DNA of 45,347 nucleotides from Streptomyces sp. 8L (GCF_020176795.1 NZ_JAIUKE010000041.1:1-45347), one strand, 5' to 3'; numbered from the stretch's first letter, positions 1 through 8,744 are shown. The notes: generated by a model from the letters alone, not told the origin. Numbers and translations are program-made.

Positions 1-457
1 GATCCATTGGTTGGTGTCGATGTCTGCGACGCGGCAGCCTGAGACTTCTCCGATCCGGGCGGCGGTGCTCGCGGCGAAGAGGACGACGTCGCCCCAGCCC
101 CGGTAGTGGTTGGAGGAGGCGGCGACGAGTGCATCGGCCAGTTGGACGAGCGTGTCCCAGGTCGAGGGTCTTCAACTCCAGCCCGCGCAGGGCGAGAGTC
201 ATGTTCGCGTTGCCGTACTCGGCGAGGCTTGTGGTGGCGAGCGCCAGGGACAATCCGGCCTGGGCTGCTTCGAGGATGGCCTGGGGCCACTCCTGTGCCT
301 CGCCCTCGTCAGCCATTCCCTCAGACACGGACAGGCGACGCTTCGTCGTGGGATCGAACCAGCGGGCACGCGTGCGGTAAGGGTTGGGGCGATCGGGCCG
401 GTACTCGATGTCGGTGGAGAGCCGGACACCGACCGGAACAACGGTTCTATCGGCCAT
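1..457 (-). pseudogene. Tyrosine recombinase (integrase), internally deleted, cut by window edge
   Basis: Site-specific integrase of an actinomycete integrative element. From the ATG at 457 the minus strand reads an integrase N-terminal arm (MADRTVVPVGVRLSTDIEYR, later RARWFDPTTKRR). Near base 165 the reading jumps frame into a part that belongs much further along such proteins (WDTLVQLADALVAASSNHYR, then the first catalytic-arginine box ending TAARIGEVSGCRVADID). From memory of pSAM2-type integrases, roughly 80 residues between the arm and this box are missing, so an internal deletion with a frame change is inferred. The TGATG overlap with the upstream excisionase-like frame is the normal xis-int arrangement. 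The catalytic C-terminus would lie outside the window. Non-functional as read. Confidence 0.75.
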
Positions 458-756
458 CAGGCTTCTGGGCACGGGATGGTTCGGCGGCTGCGCAGCCATT
501 CCTCGACGTCGAGCGCGCTGTACATGATGACGCGTTCCGAGACGGAGACGAACGGCGGGCCCTGCGGTGGCCGAACGGTGCGCCAGCGACGGAGAGTCGA
601 GGCATCTACGTGCAGGAGGGCGGCGAGGTCCTTGGTCGAATACCAGGCGTTGGACAGGAGGGACGAACGGTCGTCGTTTTGGAGGCAGACAGCGGCTCCG
701 ACGACGGAGTGCGTCGCGCCTTCCTTTTGCTTGCGGTTGATGGTTTGTGGATGCCG
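457..756 (-). pseudogene. Excisionase-like helix-turn-helix protein, start not visible
   Basis: The frame reads YSTKDLAALLHVDASTLRRW and continues RTVRPPQGPPFVSVSERVIMYSALDVEEWLRSRRT before stopping at 459-457. This is the MerR-like wHTH fold of the small excisionase/DNA-binding proteins that sit directly before integrase in Streptomyces integrative elements. The stop overlaps the integrase ATG by one base (TGATG), implying translational coupling. The frame is open back to a TAA at 757-759 but contains no ATG or GTG, so the original N-terminus seems lost or replaced. Its partner integrase is also broken, so the module is probably dead. Confidence 0.65.
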
Positions 757-759
757 TTA

Positions 760-1220
760 TCGGTTCGGGAGACAAGTGTGGTGGATCTCCGGGTGGTGAG
801 GATCACCAGGCGGATACGGGAGAAGGGCCGCCGGCGACGGACGATGCGGCCCGCGAGAGGAGAACACGGGATTTCATCTCCGCAGCGGTGGCGAGGTCTC
901 GCCGTGGGACGATCCGCGGTGGTGCTCGGTGCAGACGTGGGACAACAATCGTCTGCAGAAGCGCCGGTTTGCCCAACCGGCGATGCGCGACTATGTTCCC
1001 GCCGCTCACGACGAGATCTCCGGGATATGACTTGCATGGGCGCAGAGATCCGTTGGAGGCCGCCGTTTCACGCCTTCCCGATGACACATCGCGTCGAGCG
1101 CGTCATCGGGTAGCTTGGAGGTTGTCTTAACGGATGTTGGTGGACACGAACGTGGACAACCCCGACCGCCAGGTACGGCTGAGCTTCCTGGGCTGAGCGT
1201 GACCGCTGCCGGGCAGTTGG
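760..1220. other. Stretch without a recognisable gene
   Basis: Several frames are open because of the high GC content, but none carries a motif I recognise, and no good ribosome binding site leads into them. It lies upstream of the xis/int remnant, where such elements usually keep a replication-initiator or regulator gene; no such gene is visible. Confidence 0.5.
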
Positions 1221-1222
1221 GG

Positions 1223-1602
1223 ACGGTCTGTATGACTCGGGAAACGGCATCCTCGCTTGCATGGCGGAGACCCGAGCGTCCCGGGAGCGGCTGCGTGTCG
1301 GCCGTGAGGCGGGACTGTACGATGCGCCGGATGACGCGGCTTGGTTCCGTAATCGGTAGGGGGCTCTGGGGCGCGAACTGGTGGCATGGGAGGCCGAGCC
1401 GAAGCGGCTGCCCGGCATGATCCAGCGGCCGACCGGTGAGACCGTCGCCGACCGGTGGTTCGGCGTACCTGACGTGCAGGCCCGTAAGGAGATCCCGGTC
1501 GGTTGCGGCGTCCGGGTCACCCTCTTCCTAGTCGGCACACCGCGCCGCTGGGTACCCGGATTCATACACGGCCCGGAGCGGAACCCGACCAGCACGCTGT
1601 AG
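1223..1602 (+). pseudogene. C-terminal remnant of a large serine recombinase
   Basis: The frame reads MAETRASRERLRVGREAGLY, then DAPDDAAWFRNR, an in-frame TAG near 1360, and on through GRELVAWEAEPKRLPG and GETVADRWF to VRVTLFLVGTPRRWVPG. This resembles the coiled-coil and tail of actinomycete serine recombinases with a zinc-ribbon domain. The resolvase catalytic N-terminus is absent and the amber codon breaks the rest. Family assignment is by recollection of the tail pattern only, so confidence is moderate to low. Confidence 0.35.
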
Positions 1603-1632
1603 GTGGCGATGCACGCGTGGGTGTGCGTTCGC

Positions 1633-1990
1633 GGCGCGAACACTCTGACCCGCAATTTCCACCGCTTCCTCGACCATACCGGACTCCGCCACATCCGAAT
1701 CCACGACCTAGGTGTATTGATACGTAGCGATGTTCACTCGACCGCGACATTGCTCCTGGAGTAAGGCGTCGGCCTCGCCGTCATCACGGAACTCCTCGGC
1801 CACGCCCACATCGGCGTCGCCGCCACCGTGTAAGCCCATGTCCGGCTCCGCTTCCAGCGCGACGCCATCGACGCTCTCAGCACCGCACCCGGCCACCCGA
1901 CGAACATCAGGACGGCCACGGGTAACAGCAGCGAGCAGCCACCCTGCGCCGCTGACGTTGTCGTCAACTACTGCCGTCATGCCGTGCAGA
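1633..1990 (+). pseudogene. C-terminal remnant of a second tyrosine recombinase
   Basis: The plus strand reads NTLTRNFHRFLDHTGLRHIR, IHDL, then HSTATLLLE, VITELLGHAHIGVAATV and AHVRLRFQRDAIDALS. This is the HxLR...LGH...Y region of a tyrosine integrase. Three lesions are visible: the Arg of the HDLRH box is replaced by eight codons (GVLIRSDV, a net 21-base insertion near 1711-1734), a TAA follows TLLLE near 1761, and a TAA replaces the catalytic Tyr codon after VAATV near 1830. It faces the opposite way to the first integrase, so at least two elements have left traces here. Confidence 0.65.
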
Positions 1991-2026
1991 AGCCCCGTCA
2001 GGGCATTCCTGACGGGGCTTCTGCAC
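1984..2026. terminator. Strong bidirectional hairpin
   Basis: A perfect 18-base-pair stem (1984-2001 with 2009-2026) encloses a 7-base loop. It lies at the end of the integrase remnant and just beyond the SUKH-3 remnant on the other strand, so it could terminate both. There is no strong T-tract, as is common in Streptomyces. Confidence 0.8.
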
Positions 2027-2038
2027 GCTATCGCGAGA

Positions 2039-2530
2039 TCACCGGGGCCAGGGCTGAAGTCCGGGATCGGAGTGCAGGCAGACCAGAGGTCGATCTGCAC
2101 AGATCACCAATTCCAAAGCGTCCTCGACAGTAGAGCCTATTTCCCATATCCATCCGAGGCCTGCGGCCACTACCTTTCCTCCCATTTCCACGAAAACGCT
2201 CGAATAACTGAGCTACTCGCCGATAGGGAAGTACTGGCCACCAAGAACCCCCTCGATCTTCGAAGTCAGATCACGTTGGCCAGCCCCAGCCGCGATGGGG
2301 TCGAAGTTGAAAGGCTCATCGTTTTCGAAATTCGGACCAGATGTGTTCATCGGCTCAATAACCAATCCTCCCAGAGAGATGAGGATCTCCTCGGCTTTTG
2401 AACTTGGCAGGTACCCCTCCTGCCGCAAGGAGTCGAGCCAGTGGCTGGCGTCCACTCTCCGGCGTGAGTGCCAGCCGGCATCACGAAGGGCTTGCAGCAG
2501 GCTGGGGGACATCGAGTCAAACTTGGTCAT
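2039..2530 (-). pseudogene. SUKH-3 family immunity protein, broken
   Basis: From the ATG at 2530 the frame reads MTKFDSMSPSLLQALRDAGW, then RRRVDASHWLDSLRQEGYLP, LISLGGLVIEP and finally GGQYFPIGE. This is the SUKH-3 pattern (AGW.R.VD ... GGL ... PIGE) of immunity proteins. A TAG follows PIGE at about 2213, where the family normally continues. Beyond it the same frame gives SYSSVFVEMGGK, then a one-base shift restores VVAAGLGWIWEIGSTVEDAL. So a premature stop and a frameshift are both present. It lies directly downstream of a deaminase-type toxin tip, the usual partner of SUKH-3 proteins. Confidence 0.75.
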
Positions 2531-2535
2531 GCTCT

Positions 2536-2976
2536 TTAACCGATCCCGAGGTTGCCCAGTAGCTGCGCACAGCCACCACATGGAGTGGCTGGCTCGCCGT
2601 GTCCGGCAGTGCTCGAAGTGGGCATGGAGTTATTTCTTGATCTCACCGTGCGCATCGTTCCTGACCTGATCGCACCGCTGCCTTCAGCCGCCTGCGCCTG
2701 GATTAGGCAGCTCACCTCCGCACAGCCCCCATGATGACCAGCTTCTTTTAGAGCTTCGGCCAGTTCCCCGTCCGCCTGCTGGCCATGCTTATTACGGCCG
2801 TAATACTTGGCCCCGGAGGGGGACTCGTCCTCGGAGGCGAACTTTGTTCCCGGCTCATTACGCGCAGAGTCGGCATAATCCACAAGTGGATCGCAATTGT
2901 GAACGAGTACTGGCGTAGCCCCCGCCAGCACATAGTACGTGTGCTGCGCGAAGCCTTCGCCCTGCTTTCTCGCAGG
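2536..2976 (-). pseudogene. Orphan polymorphic-toxin tip: HINT end plus deaminase domain
   Basis: The frame opens after a TGA at 2979-2977 and reads HTYYVLAGATPVLVHNC, the end of a pretoxin HINT (intein-like) domain that releases the toxin tip. A deaminase-like domain follows, with HHGGCAEVSCLIQAQ and PCGGCAQLLGN. CAE plus PCxxC form the zinc-binding and catalytic signature of YwqJ-like nucleic-acid deaminase toxins. No delivery or repeat body precedes it, so it is an orphan C-terminal cassette of the kind that can replace the tip of a complete toxin by recombination. It ends 6 bases before the SUKH-3 start. Not expressed as a full toxin, so called a fragment. Confidence 0.7.
2909..2944. repeat. 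Direct repeat copy 1, end of HINT domain
   Basis: A 36-base segment matches 6112-6147 in the same orientation with three mismatches, all clustered; the last 24 bases are identical. On the minus strand it encodes HTYYVLAG and the following TPVL. It marks the boundary between releasing domain and toxin tip in both cassettes. Confidence 0.85.
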
Positions 2977-3061
2977 TCAAGTGCAGTTTGCTGGTCCGGT
3001 AAAGTGCGTGGATGTCCGTGGTTGTGCGGGGTTGTTGCCGTCGCTACCGCGGTCAGACGGT

Positions 3062-3532
3062 TCAGCCCAGGTACGGCCTTTCGCGCTGTTCCAGGAAGTG
3101 TTGGAGCCTGAGTCGTTGGGTGTGGTGCATCGGCAGCTGCTCGATCTCGTCCGGCGGCACGAACCGGAGCTCGGTGGACTCGTCGGAGATTGTCAGTTGG
3201 CCGCCGGTGATGCGGGCGGTGAAGCAGACGTTGAACTGGCGCCGGACCTCGCCGTCGGTGTAGGCGATGATGCGTTTCGGGTCGGTGTACGTGCCGACCA
3301 GGCCGGTGATCTCAACATCGAGGCCGGTCTCCTCTTTGACCTCGCGGACGGCTGTGCCTGGCAGGGAGTCGGTGAGGTCCATGCCACCGCCGGGCAGCGC
3401 CCACAGGTCGTTATCGCGGCGGTGCTGGAGGAGGATGCGCCCGTGATCGTCGGCGACGACGGCGGAGGCGGCGGCGACCATGCTGTTCGGCATAGGCGCG
3501 TTCGGGTCGTCGTAGTACTCGGTGCGGGCCAC
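3062..3532 (-). CDS. Nudix hydrolase
   Basis: A 156-residue Nudix-fold pyrophosphohydrolase that probably cleaves a nucleoside diphosphate-X compound in the cytosol. The Nudix box is GGMDLTDSLPGTAVREVKEE followed by TGLDV. The helix-forming REVKEET part is intact, but the first Glu of the G-x5-E motif is Asp. The GTG start at 3532 (VARTEYYDDPNAPMPN) is preferred over longer frames because GAGGAAG sits 7-13 bases upstream and the stop of the preceding regulator gene is three bases away. Long downstream homology (RRQFNVCFTARITGGQL) suggests a typical full-length Streptomyces protein. It probably depends on the promoter of the broken XRE gene. Confidence 0.85.
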   Translation of the reverse strand: MARTEYYDDPNAPMPNSMVAAASAVVADDHGRILLQHRRDNDLWALPGGGMDLTDSLPGTAVREVKEETGLDVEITGLVGTYTDPKRIIAYTDGEVRRQFNVCFTARITGGQLTISDESTELRFVPPDEIEQLPMHHTQRLRLQHFLEQRERPYLG

Positions 3533-3534
3533 GG

Positions 3535-4280
3535 TCAGACTTCCTCTCGTTTGGGGGTTGCCGTCGCCCACACGGCGTCGAAGCTGTCGGCGTAGGTATC
3601 GAACATGCCGCCTGTCCCGTGTCGGCGAAGATGCCATACGGGGGAGGCGTAGGCGTTGACGCTCCAGACGCGTGCGTTGACGAGTTGCTGGTCGTCGGCG
3701 CGGTAGAGGGAGTTGTAGAGCGTGGTGCCGTGGGCGCGTACTTCGATGCCTGGGGTGGCGGCGAGCGGCTTTTAGTGCATGAGGGCGAGGCGGCAGCGGG
3801 ATTCGATGCCATGGCCGAACCGCTCCTCCTTGCCGAGGGCTTGGACGTTGTCGCTGCCGGGGTCCCCGATCGCGATGCGGACGGTGCAGCCTTCGGCGGC
3901 GCGTTCGGTGAGGAGTTCGTTCAGCCGCGGGTACGCCTCGTGGAGGAAGACTGCCGAGTGGACGAGGATGTCGATCCGTTCCCGGGTCTGGGCCATCAGG
4001 TCGGTGAACGTTGCGACGGGGAGGTCGGCCCGCTGCTCGTAGAGCGCCACCAGTTCGTGGCTGATGGCGCGGGCGGGGCGGGCCTGGCGGAGGCCGGCCA
4101 GAGTGCGTGCACCTCTTCTCCCAGGGCCTTGGCCGCCTGGAGGGCGGTGGTACGACGTGGGATGCGCCCGAGGTTCACCCAGCGCTCGACCGACTTGAGG
4201 TCGACCTCGACCTGCTGAGCGAGTGCGGCGTACGTCTAGCCTCCCGCCGCCATGACGGCTCGTAGTCTCTCGTTCGGCAC
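3535..4280 (-). pseudogene. XRE-family regulator with three lesions
   Basis: Starts GTG at 4280 with a GGGGG-type binding site just upstream. It reads PNERLRAVMAAGG, a TAG, then TYAALAQQVEVDLKSVERW, an XRE helix-turn-helix. Near 4100 a one-base deletion shifts the frame before ISHELVALYEQ. The frame then runs through TFTDLMAQTRERIDILVHSA and RLNELLTERAAEGCTVRIAI to LALMH and a TAA at about 3774, before resuming KPLAATPGIEV and ending DSFDAVWATATPKREEV. The effector part is that of the Streptomyces XRE family usually found upstream of Nudix genes, as here. Stop, shift and stop make it a clear pseudogene. Confidence 0.8.
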
Positions 4281-4536
4281 GAGTGTCCCCCTTCGTCTCA
4301 GGACGGCACTAGGGGCGTTCTACACGGTGCAGGACGACCCGAAGTGGGGTTTGGTGGAGGTTCCTTCGTCCCGGTGACCGGCGTGAGGATTGGTGCCGAC
4401 CCTGCGGCACCAACAAGCCCAGGGGTACGCATCAACGCCGCCGAGGAGCGTCACCGTGCGAATGAGCGCCATCCCCACGTGCTCCCGCCCTGAGACTGGA
4501 CGCCCGGTCCCGCGCCGCCTCGCTGGGGTGGTCACG

Positions 4537-4779
4537 ATGACGGCCCCCACCCCTGATGCCGACGGGCAGCCCGTCTCGCCCGATGCTGGCGCCCTGGTGG
4601 TCGACCGGCGGAACGGCAAGGTGGGCGTGGTGATGGGGCATGTGGGGACGTACGTGCAGCTTCGGCCGCCGCGCGGTGGTCGAGGGTGGGACGTGCCACC
4701 CGAAGACGTACGTTCGCCGACTCCGACAGAGGAGTTGAGCGCGAAGGTGGCCGTGGCCAACCGGAGGTGGGGACGGTGA
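4537..4779 (+). CDS. Small conserved actinomycete protein of unknown function
   Basis: An 80-residue cytosolic protein whose core is DAGALVVDRRNGKVGVVMGH, then VGTYVQLRPPRGGRGWDVPP, a small beta-rich domain. I recognise this type only as a companion of DUF7848 proteins and XRE regulators in Streptomyces; its role is unknown. The ATG at 4537 is chosen because similarity begins there; longer in-frame starts exist upstream. It overlaps the next gene by four bases (GTGA), implying translational coupling. It is divergent from the broken XRE gene. Confidence 0.65.
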   Translation: MTAPTPDADGQPVSPDAGALVVDRRNGKVGVVMGHVGTYVQLRPPRGGRGWDVPPEDVRSPTPTEELSAKVAVANRRWGR

Positions 4780-5012
4780 CCCCGCGGTCGGTCCTGCGCT
4801 ACGAGACCTGGACACTCCAGCCCGACCGCGAGCCGGACGCGGAGCCGGTCTTGTACGCGATGCAGTGCGCCGTGGACGGAGAGATGTCCCCGACAAGCGA
4901 GGACTTCGCCGAACCGCAGGACTGGGTGCTGCGGCACTGCGGCCAGAACCCGTCCCATTACGCCTACCGAGAGATCATCACTCGCCCCTGGCGGGCCTGG
5001 CGGCAGACGTGA
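4776..5012 (+). CDS. DUF7848-type protein
   Basis: A 78-residue protein starting GTG at 4776 inside the stop of the preceding gene. It reads VTPRSVLRYETWTLQPDREP, AEPVLYAMQCAVDGEMS, then EDFAEPQDWVLRHCGQNPSH and YREIITRPWRAW. This is the pattern of the small DUF7848 proteins of streptomycetes. Family members usually keep two Cys pairs like a zinc ribbon; here the second Cys of the first pair reads Asp (MQCAVDGE), while the later HC is kept. Function is unknown; the family commonly travels with XRE and small companion genes. Confidence 0.65.
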   Translation: MTPRSVLRYETWTLQPDREPDAEPVLYAMQCAVDGEMSPTSEDFAEPQDWVLRHCGQNPSHYAYREIITRPWRAWRQT

Positions 5013-5414
5013 CCTGTCCCCCTCGGCCAGCCGCCGCACCGCGCTGACCCACTCGACTCCCGTCCCTGCCGGGCGCGGCCAATCGAGGCTCCCCGCCCTT
5101 GTGAGCCCTGGCAAAGACGGGCCCATATGAGCGTGCTGTGCTTATGACTACGGGGTCGGGGCCTCAGCCACAGAAAGTCAGCCACGACGGCGGCGAGTGC
5201 GTCGAACGTTCACCCGCCACGTGTGTTTCGCTCACCCCCGCACCGGCAACAGCCCAGTTATCTCCATCGTCACGACCCCCAGCCAGGCAGCATGCATGGG
5301 CGTCCGGCACGGCGCGAGGCCCGCCGGGCGGCCTCTCAAGAACAGCTCACCCGCTGGTCAAGCTGTCCGGTCGATGGTCAGGTCCGTTGTTGTCGGCGCT
5401 TCTTCGATTCGGCA
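5013..5414. other. Stretch without a recognisable gene
   Basis: Between the DUF7848 gene and the immunity gene. Open frames exist on the plus strand, but none shows a family motif or a binding site that I trust. It may be the scar between the small accessory module and the RHS toxin module. Confidence 0.5.
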
Positions 5415-5804
5415 CTATTTCTTTGAGATCATCGAAATGCCGCCGCTCGCAAGGGAAAACATCCGCGCAGGTACCTCCCGAACGGCCGGGTCTCGATCAA
5501 GCCGCTCCAACGACTCGAACCTTGCCGGATCAATATCGATCGTGGCGATTCCGCCAGCTCCCTTGCCGTCTACGACCGAGAACAACACGAGACACCGGAA
5601 TGCCGACACAGCCCCACCTCGCTCCTCTCGCATCAGCGATTGGAGGACGACGGGACCATCCTTGACCTGGCTGCGGAGCGCGTCTACCGAGGACCATCTA
5701 GTCGCCCAGCCTCGACTCTCCGCCTCCAACTGGATCGCGAGAAGCGTTTCGAAGCTGATCTGGCAAATACGAAAGTCGGGGTCGGTCGAATGGATCAGAG
5801 GCAT
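5415..5804 (-). CDS. Putative immunity protein of the RHS/HINT toxin
   Basis: A 129-residue protein starting ATG at 5804, with CCGGAG from the toxin's last codons as ribosome binding site and only four bases between the toxin stop and this start. It reads MPLIHSTDPDFRICQISFET, LQSLMREERGGAVSAFRCLV and ends MFSLASGGISMISKK. I do not recognise the family. The immunity role is inferred from position: small acidic proteins directly after a polymorphic toxin tip are nearly always its antidote. Unlike the toxin it has no visible lesion. Confidence 0.6.
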   Translation of the reverse strand: MPLIHSTDPDFRICQISFETLLAIQLEAESRGWATRWSSVDALRSQVKDGPVVLQSLMREERGGAVSAFRCLVLFSVVDGKGAGGIATIDIDPARFESLERLDRDPAVREVPARMFSLASGGISMISKK

Positions 5805-5810
5805 CAAGCA

Positions 5811-7955
5811 TTACTCCGGGTCGTAGACATCAACGCGTATTGGTGTATCGGGGTCAATGCGCCCGTCCCTGACTCTTGTTTGAAGTTCATCCCAGCGGTG
5901 ATGCCCTCCAAGGATCGTGCCGTCGTGCGAGACGAGGAGTCCGCCTCCCTCGCCAGGGTTGTTGATTCCGTCCAGGAGTTCTTCATTACTCAGTTCTTCG
6001 TGATACCACTGCGATGCCGGATCCCGGGTCTTCTCCCCCTCGGTATATTTACCGAGATCGCCAGCCTTCTCGGTTCGCGTCGTGATTCCGCATGCAGTGT
6101 TGTGCACCAGCACTGGCGTACTACCCGCCAGCACATAGTACGTGTGCAGGTCGGCGATCGTGAGGTCGTAGGTGACGGCCTTCTTGTGGTAGTTCCGCAC
6201 CTTGGCAACGAGAGCCGTAGCGCCGTTCGACTCGCGGAGCTTCGTGCCTGGGGTGAGGCGGGAGGCGTCGACCCACTGGTGGGTGCCGGCGTCCCAGAAC
6301 GGGTGGTGCCAGGTCGTCGTGAGGACGGCGCTGGACTTCGTCGCGGCGTGGCCTTTGCCGGCGGCCTTTGTCGCGGTGACGGTCAGGTCCGTGAAGTCGC
6401 GGTCCGTCGTCGTCTTGATGACGCGCTGCACCGTGTGCGTGGCCGTGACACCGGTCTGCGGATCGGTCGCCTCGACCTTGTCGCCCTGTCTGACGCTCAC
6501 GATCGGCTTGCTTCGTCCGCCGGCGAGCAGGACCGGGGCGTCCCCTGTGAAGCTGTGCTTTCCTACCGCACAGCTCTTGGCGAGCTCTTCGGCGACATTC
6601 GTCCCCTCCTCTTCGCCCAGATCCTCCCCGGCTTTATAGGCGGCTATCGCCCATTCGTCCTAGCCGCCGGTGGCAAGGAAACCGCCCACTACGAGGCCCG
6701 CGGAGACACAGCCCCCCAGGCTCGGGTCCGAGACGCAGCCGACGACATCCGACGCACCGGAATAGTGGTAGGCCAGACTCCCGACCTTTTTCACATACTG
6801 GCTGACACTGAACCCGGACTTCTTCGGTGCGGGTTTCGGCTTCGGCTTGGAGAAGTACTGCCATGTCGGCACGGTGTATGCGTCGTAGTGGTAGAGCAGG
6901 GCGTTGTACTTGGCGGTCGACCTGCCGTGGCTGTCGATGCAGCCCTGCTCTTTGTAGATGTTGTGCTGCACCGTGGCATTGCCGTATCCGAGCCCGGTCA
7001 CCGGGTCGTAGATCATCGCCCCCGAAGGGTCCGACTCCGTCACAGGGTCGTTGCCCGAGTAGTCGTAGCCGCCCAGTTGCGTGGGGTCGGTGGTCTCCAG
7101 GACCGGGTCCGCCGAGATGAAACGGCCGTCCGTCGGGTCGTACTCGCGGGCGCCCAGGTTCTCCAGGCCCGTCGCGGAGTCAGGTGCGCCGCCCACGTAG
7201 CCGTCGTCGCCGCCCGGCCAACTCGTGGGTGAAGTGGCGCGGTCCTGCCCGAAGGGCAAGTACGCGCGACGGGTTACGGCGTATGTCTGGTAGTCGATCG
7301 CGAGGGTGTCCGTGCCGTGGCGATCGGGGATGAGGTACTGGATGTCGTTGCCAGAGCGTTCCGCGACGACCGTGCCCGTACCGCGAGGTCGTAGTAGCGG
7401 TTGCCGCTGATGGCGCCTGTTGAGGTGTTCTCGGTGATCTGTTCGCCGTCGAGGAACAGCGTCGCCTCGCCGGGGTCCGTGCGCAGGACCAGGCTGCCGT
7501 CCGTGTCGTAGAGGTACGTGCTGGTGCCGCCCGTCGCCGTGTCCGAGAGGGACGCGAGGTTGCCCTGGTCGTCCCACGACATCGTCTGCGTGCCGGACTC
7601 AGTGGTGCGGGCCGTCTCGTCGCCGGCCGCGTCGTAGGTGTAACTCGCCGTCTGGGCAGTCTTTTCGGGGCCGGTGGCGGAGGTGCCGGTCAGGGTGTGC
7701 GGCTGGTCGGACGCCGAGCCCTGCGCCGGGTAGACGTAGGTGGCCGTCGTGTCCTCGGACGTGTCGCCGGTGACGTCGTGGTCGGTCTGCGTGGACCGGT
7801 CCCCGGCATCGTCGTACGTCCAGGACTGCCAGTACGGCTGTGGACCGCCGACCGTTGCGCTGCTTCCGGCTCCGGGTGTCGCCGCGCAGGCGTCCGTGGC
7901 GGTCCAGTCGGGGGTGAAGCGACCCGCCTCCACCGTGCCAGTGGAGAGGACCGGC
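5811..7955 (-). pseudogene. RHS-repeat toxin with HINT domain and ParB-like tip, truncated and broken
   Basis: Reading from 7955 down: RHS/YD repeats (WQSWTYDDAGDRS, TASYTYDAAGDETARTT, LYDTDGSLVLRT), a frameshift near 7385 after RYYDLA, then the RHS core end (YLPFGQDRATSPTSWPGG, LGAREYDPTDGRFISADPV, GYDYSGNDPVTESDPSG). An in-frame TAG at about 6660 follows. The HINT domain comes next (HSFTGDAPVLLAGG ... LHTYYVLAGSTPVLVHN). The tip reads GGGLLVSHDGTILGGHHRWD and on to IRVDVYDPE, resembling a ParB-like nuclease fold. The N-terminal thousand or more residues are gone: the RHS reading ends abruptly beside the divergent GntR gene. A frameshift, an amber stop and the truncation make it non-functional. 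Confidence 0.8.
6112..6147. repeat. Direct repeat copy 2, end of HINT domain
   Basis: Partner of 2909-2944. Both encode the HTYYVLAG end of the HINT domain on the minus strand, with 33 of 36 bases identical. Such repeats can let an orphan tip recombine onto the main toxin. Confidence 0.85.
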
Positions 7956-7958
7956 CCG

Positions 7959-8744
7959 ATGTCGCTGGATCTGGAGACCCCGCAGTCCGTGGCTTCCGAT
8001 GCCCTTGCGGGTGGGCGGGGAGCGCGAGGACGCCGCGTTCCGCAGCTCATCGCGGACCAACTGCGCGCGCTGATCCAGGAGGGCAAGTGCGGGCCGGGTG
8101 AACGGCTCGCCAGTGAGCGCCGGTTGGTGGCGCAGTACGGCGTCAGCAGGCCAACCGCGCGGGAGGCGCTGCGCATTCTGGAAGCCCGTGGGCTCATCGA
8201 GATCCGCGCGGGAGGGCACGGCGGAGCCTTTGTCAGGCGAATCGACGTGGACACAGCGGTGAAGAAGATCCACCAACTCTTGGCGGTGTCCTCGCTGACG
8301 ACGTCTGACCTCGCGGAGGTGTGTGGAGCTCTGGAGGCCGCGATCATGCCCGTGGTCTGCGCCCACGCGACGGAGGACGAGGTGGCGGCGCTCTCGGAGA
8401 TGTGCGCCCGCCACGAACGGGCGGCGGCAGAGGGGCGGGCGGGCGCTGGCGACGGCCTGCTCTTCCATGCGAGCCTGCCCGCAATGACGCACAACCAGGT
8501 GCTGGAGACACTGGTGCGCGCACTGTGGATGCAGCGGGCGGAGGCTGCGGGAGGCGCGTCTCCGGCGCCTCGCGCGGACTACTGCTCTCCGGCCGGTCAC
8601 CAGGCCGTGGTCGCGGCCATCGAGAGGGCGGATGTGTCCGAAGCGATCCGACTGATCATCAACTGCACACGCCGCTACGACACCACGGAAACTCCTGCCT
8701 TCGGCATTGACACCCGTTCGGAGACCGTCCAGAATATGGCCTGA
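7959..8744 (+). CDS. FadR-type GntR regulator of the cupin genes
   Basis: A 261-residue transcription factor. Its N-terminal winged helix reads RVPQLIADQLRALIQEGKCG, then GERLASERRLVAQYGVSRPT and AREALRILEARGLIEIRAG. The C-terminal all-helical FCD ligand domain contains EVCGALEAAIMPVVCAHA and AVVAAIERADVSEAIRLIIN. The ATG at 7959 has GGAGAGGA ten bases upstream; longer frames run into the RHS remnant. A FadR-like palindrome lies right after its stop and before the cupin genes, so it probably represses these and is relieved by a small carboxylate or aromatic ligand. No lesions are seen although both flanks are decayed. Confidence 0.85.
   Translation: MSLDLETPQSVASDALAGGRGARGRRVPQLIADQLRALIQEGKCGPGERLASERRLVAQYGVSRPTAREALRILEARGLIEIRAGGHGGAFVRRIDVDTAVKKIHQLLAVSSLTTSDLAEVCGALEAAIMPVVCAHATEDEVAALSEMCARHERAAAEGRAGAGDGLLFHASLPAMTHNQVLETLVRALWMQRAEAAGGASPAPRADYCSPAGHQAVVAAIERADVSEAIRLIINCTRRYDTTETPAFGIDTRSETVQNMA

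Noticed and set aside
2009..2100. tRNA attachment site after the integrase tail
   Set aside because: No cloverleaf or conserved tRNA arms could be drawn; the hairpin at 1984-2026 is a terminator.
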